This document shows positions 62,955-64,000 of a stretch of 64,000 bases of DNA, piece after piece. The notes under the pieces are model-generated. The model was not told the origin of the DNA. It did no database searches and worked only from the letters and a program-made list of their open reading frames with translations. Source of the DNA: Aliiroseovarius halocynthiae (GTDB lineage: Bacteria; Pseudomonadota; Alphaproteobacteria; Rhodobacterales; Rhodobacteraceae). Positions within the stretch are counted from its first letter, which is position 1. The number at the start of each line of letters is the position of its first letter. The translations under genes and the position numbers were made by a program. The stretch spans positions 1,384,437-1,448,436 of the forward strand of contig NZ_ML660019.1 of NCBI RefSeq assembly GCF_007004645.1, in the 5' to 3' direction.

Positions 62955-64000
62955 GCGAGCGATCCCAGATAGCTGACGCCCTCGCCCTTTTGGATACGGC
63001 CCAGCTGGGTCACAGTCTCGCCTGCTTTGGTCAGCAGATCGGTCAGCGGTTGCGCGGCTTGCGCATCAACGACAAGCACCATGCCTTGGCCCGCGTTGAA
63101 AGTCTTCAGCATTTCAGCTTGGTCCATCCCGCCGGCTTCTGCCAGCCACTTGAAGACAGGCGACAGCGCCCATTCGTCCAAATCAACCAACGCACCCAGG
63201 CCTTCAGGCAATACGCGCGGCAGGTTTTCGGTCAGACCGCCGCCGGTGATATGGGCCAGAGCATGCACGCCCCCTGCCCGTACGGCATCTAGCGCCTGAC
63301 GGACATACAGGCGTGTCGGTGCCAGCAAGGCTTCACCCAGCGTGATATCCGCATCCCACGGACAGTCCGCATCCCACCCAAGACCCGAGACCTCGACCAG
63401 TTTGCGTACCAGTGAATAGCCGTTTGAATGCACGCCGTCCGAAGCCAGTCCGAGAAGAACATCGCCTTCGCGCACGCCCTTGGGCAACTCTTCACCGCGT
63501 TCCATCGCGCCGACCGAGAAGCCGGCAAGGTCAAAGTCGCCGTCTTCATACATGCCCGGCATTTCAGCCGTTTCGCCACCGATCAGCGCACAGCCCGACA
63601 GCTCGCAGCCCTTGGCAATGCCTTCAATGATCCGCGCGGCCTTGTCGGTTTCCAGACGGCCCGTTGCAAAGTAATCCAAGAAAAACAGAGGCTCGGCGCC
63701 CTGGCACACAAGGTCATTCACGCACATGGCCACCAGATCGATGCCGATCGTGTCCACATTGCCGGTATCAATCGCGATGCGCAGCTTCGTGCCCACACCG
63801 TCAGTGGCCGAGACCAGAACCGGGTCCTTGAAGCCAGCGCCTTTCAGATCAAACAGTGCACCGAAGCCGCCAAGCCCGGCCATGACGCCCGGACGATTGG
63901 TGCGTTTCGCTGCGGGTTTGATCCGCTCGACAAGTTCGTTGCCCGCGTCGATGTCCACGCCTGCATCCGCATAGGTAATACCGTTCTTGCCGTCGCTCAT
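62951..64000 (-). CDS. purM: phosphoribosylformylglycinamidine cyclo-ligase
   Basis: A 349-residue AIR synthetase. [22 protein letters not shown] is the family start; [16 protein letters not shown] holds the ATP loop, and [11 protein letters not shown] is the second motif. The ATG is exactly the last three bases of the window, so the gene looks complete but its ribosome-binding site is outside. It is cotranslated with purN. Confidence 0.97.
   Translation of the reverse strand: MSDGKNGITYADAGVDIDAGNELVERIKPAAKRTNRPGVMAGLGGFGALFDLKGAGFKDPVLVSATDGVGTKLRIAIDTGNVDTIGIDLVAMCVNDLVCQGAEPLFFLDYFATGRLETDKAARIIEGIAKGCELSGCALIGGETAEMPGMYEDGDFDLAGFSVGAMERGEELPKGVREGDVLLGLASDGVHSNGYSLVRKLVEVSGLGWDADCPWDADITLGEALLAPTRLYVRQALDAVRAGGVHALAHITGGGLTENLPRVLPEGLGALVDLDEWALSPVFKWLAEAGGMDQAEMLKTFNAGQGMVLVVDAQAAQPLTDLLTKAGETVTQLGRIQKGEGVSYLGSLA

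Overview
The window is an ordinary, gene-dense piece of an alphaproteobacterial chromosome, most likely a marine Rhodobacteraceae (Roseobacter group). Indicators are an IalB-like protein, a CckA hybrid kinase, a DksA with a single cysteine, a PIN/RlmI pair, a DUF1476 (ATP synthase zeta-type) gene, Entner-Doudoroff genes, separate homocysteine methyltransferase and corrinoid-protein genes, and a GTTC-N7-GTTC SOS box before recA. I see no rRNA, CRISPR array, transposase, integrase or phage block. One tRNA is present (Arg, CCG).

Layout. 0-6.4 kb: the end of an IalB-like gene; a minus-strand envelope block (L,D-transpeptidase, lpxD, acyl carrier protein, ketoacyl synthase); a divergent Tat-exported MepK-like peptidase; a class I glutamine amidotransferase. 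6.4-13.9 kb: tRNA-Arg, rplM-rpsI, a MocR regulator divergent from a DUF1127 gene across a pair of 13-bp direct repeats, a SLAC1-type channel, a thioesterase, an enoyl-CoA hydratase, a class II amidotransferase, a DUF6356 protein, an Lrp regulator and an SMR exporter. 13.9-26 kb: typA, then a minus-strand housekeeping run (guaB, rsmB-like, cckA, recA, alaS, DUF1330, an unknown gene). 26-38 kb: an aminotransferase/PEP-mutase-like pair, an FAD monooxygenase, dksA, a MoxR ATPase and VWA protein separated by a methyltransferase, a DUF2927 lipoprotein and a 53-residue membrane protein, then DUF3817, an M48 peptidase and the overlapping PIN and RlmI-like genes. 38-45.6 kb: edd-eda behind LacI-type operators, a LysR regulator divergent from a 54-residue ORF, and cysS-cimA-NDUFAF6-like. 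45.8-53.5 kb: MmcQ/YjbR, a second SLAC1 channel, an HpaI-type aldolase, dctB-dctD, purCSQ and DUF1476. 53.7-64 kb: a short MprF, a homocysteine methyltransferase, a radical SAM protein, a corrinoid protein with a small membrane protein and DUF1638, sufE, a lipoprotein, rnd and purN-purM.

How the genes work together. Purine synthesis is represented by purC/S/Q, purN/M and guaB. Envelope work is done by LpxD with a dedicated ACP and ketoacyl synthase, an LdtD/MepK-like pair and MprF. edd and eda form the Entner-Doudoroff pathway. The 55.9-60.0 kb cluster looks like part of a split cobalamin-dependent methionine synthase. Regulatory signals that can be read directly are the recA SOS box, a CtrA box before cckA, repeats between mocR and the DUF1127 gene, and tandem palindromes before edd.

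Nothing here is clearly a new large system. The least explained items are the DUF1638/small-membrane-protein pair beside the corrinoid protein, a DctD without a GAFTGA motif, a nested palindromic element between cysS and cimA, a base-composition change inside cysS, an 18-bp perfect palindrome in a 620-bp gene-free gap, and a 54-residue ORF facing a LysR gene. All functions are read from sequence and family knowledge; no searches were run.
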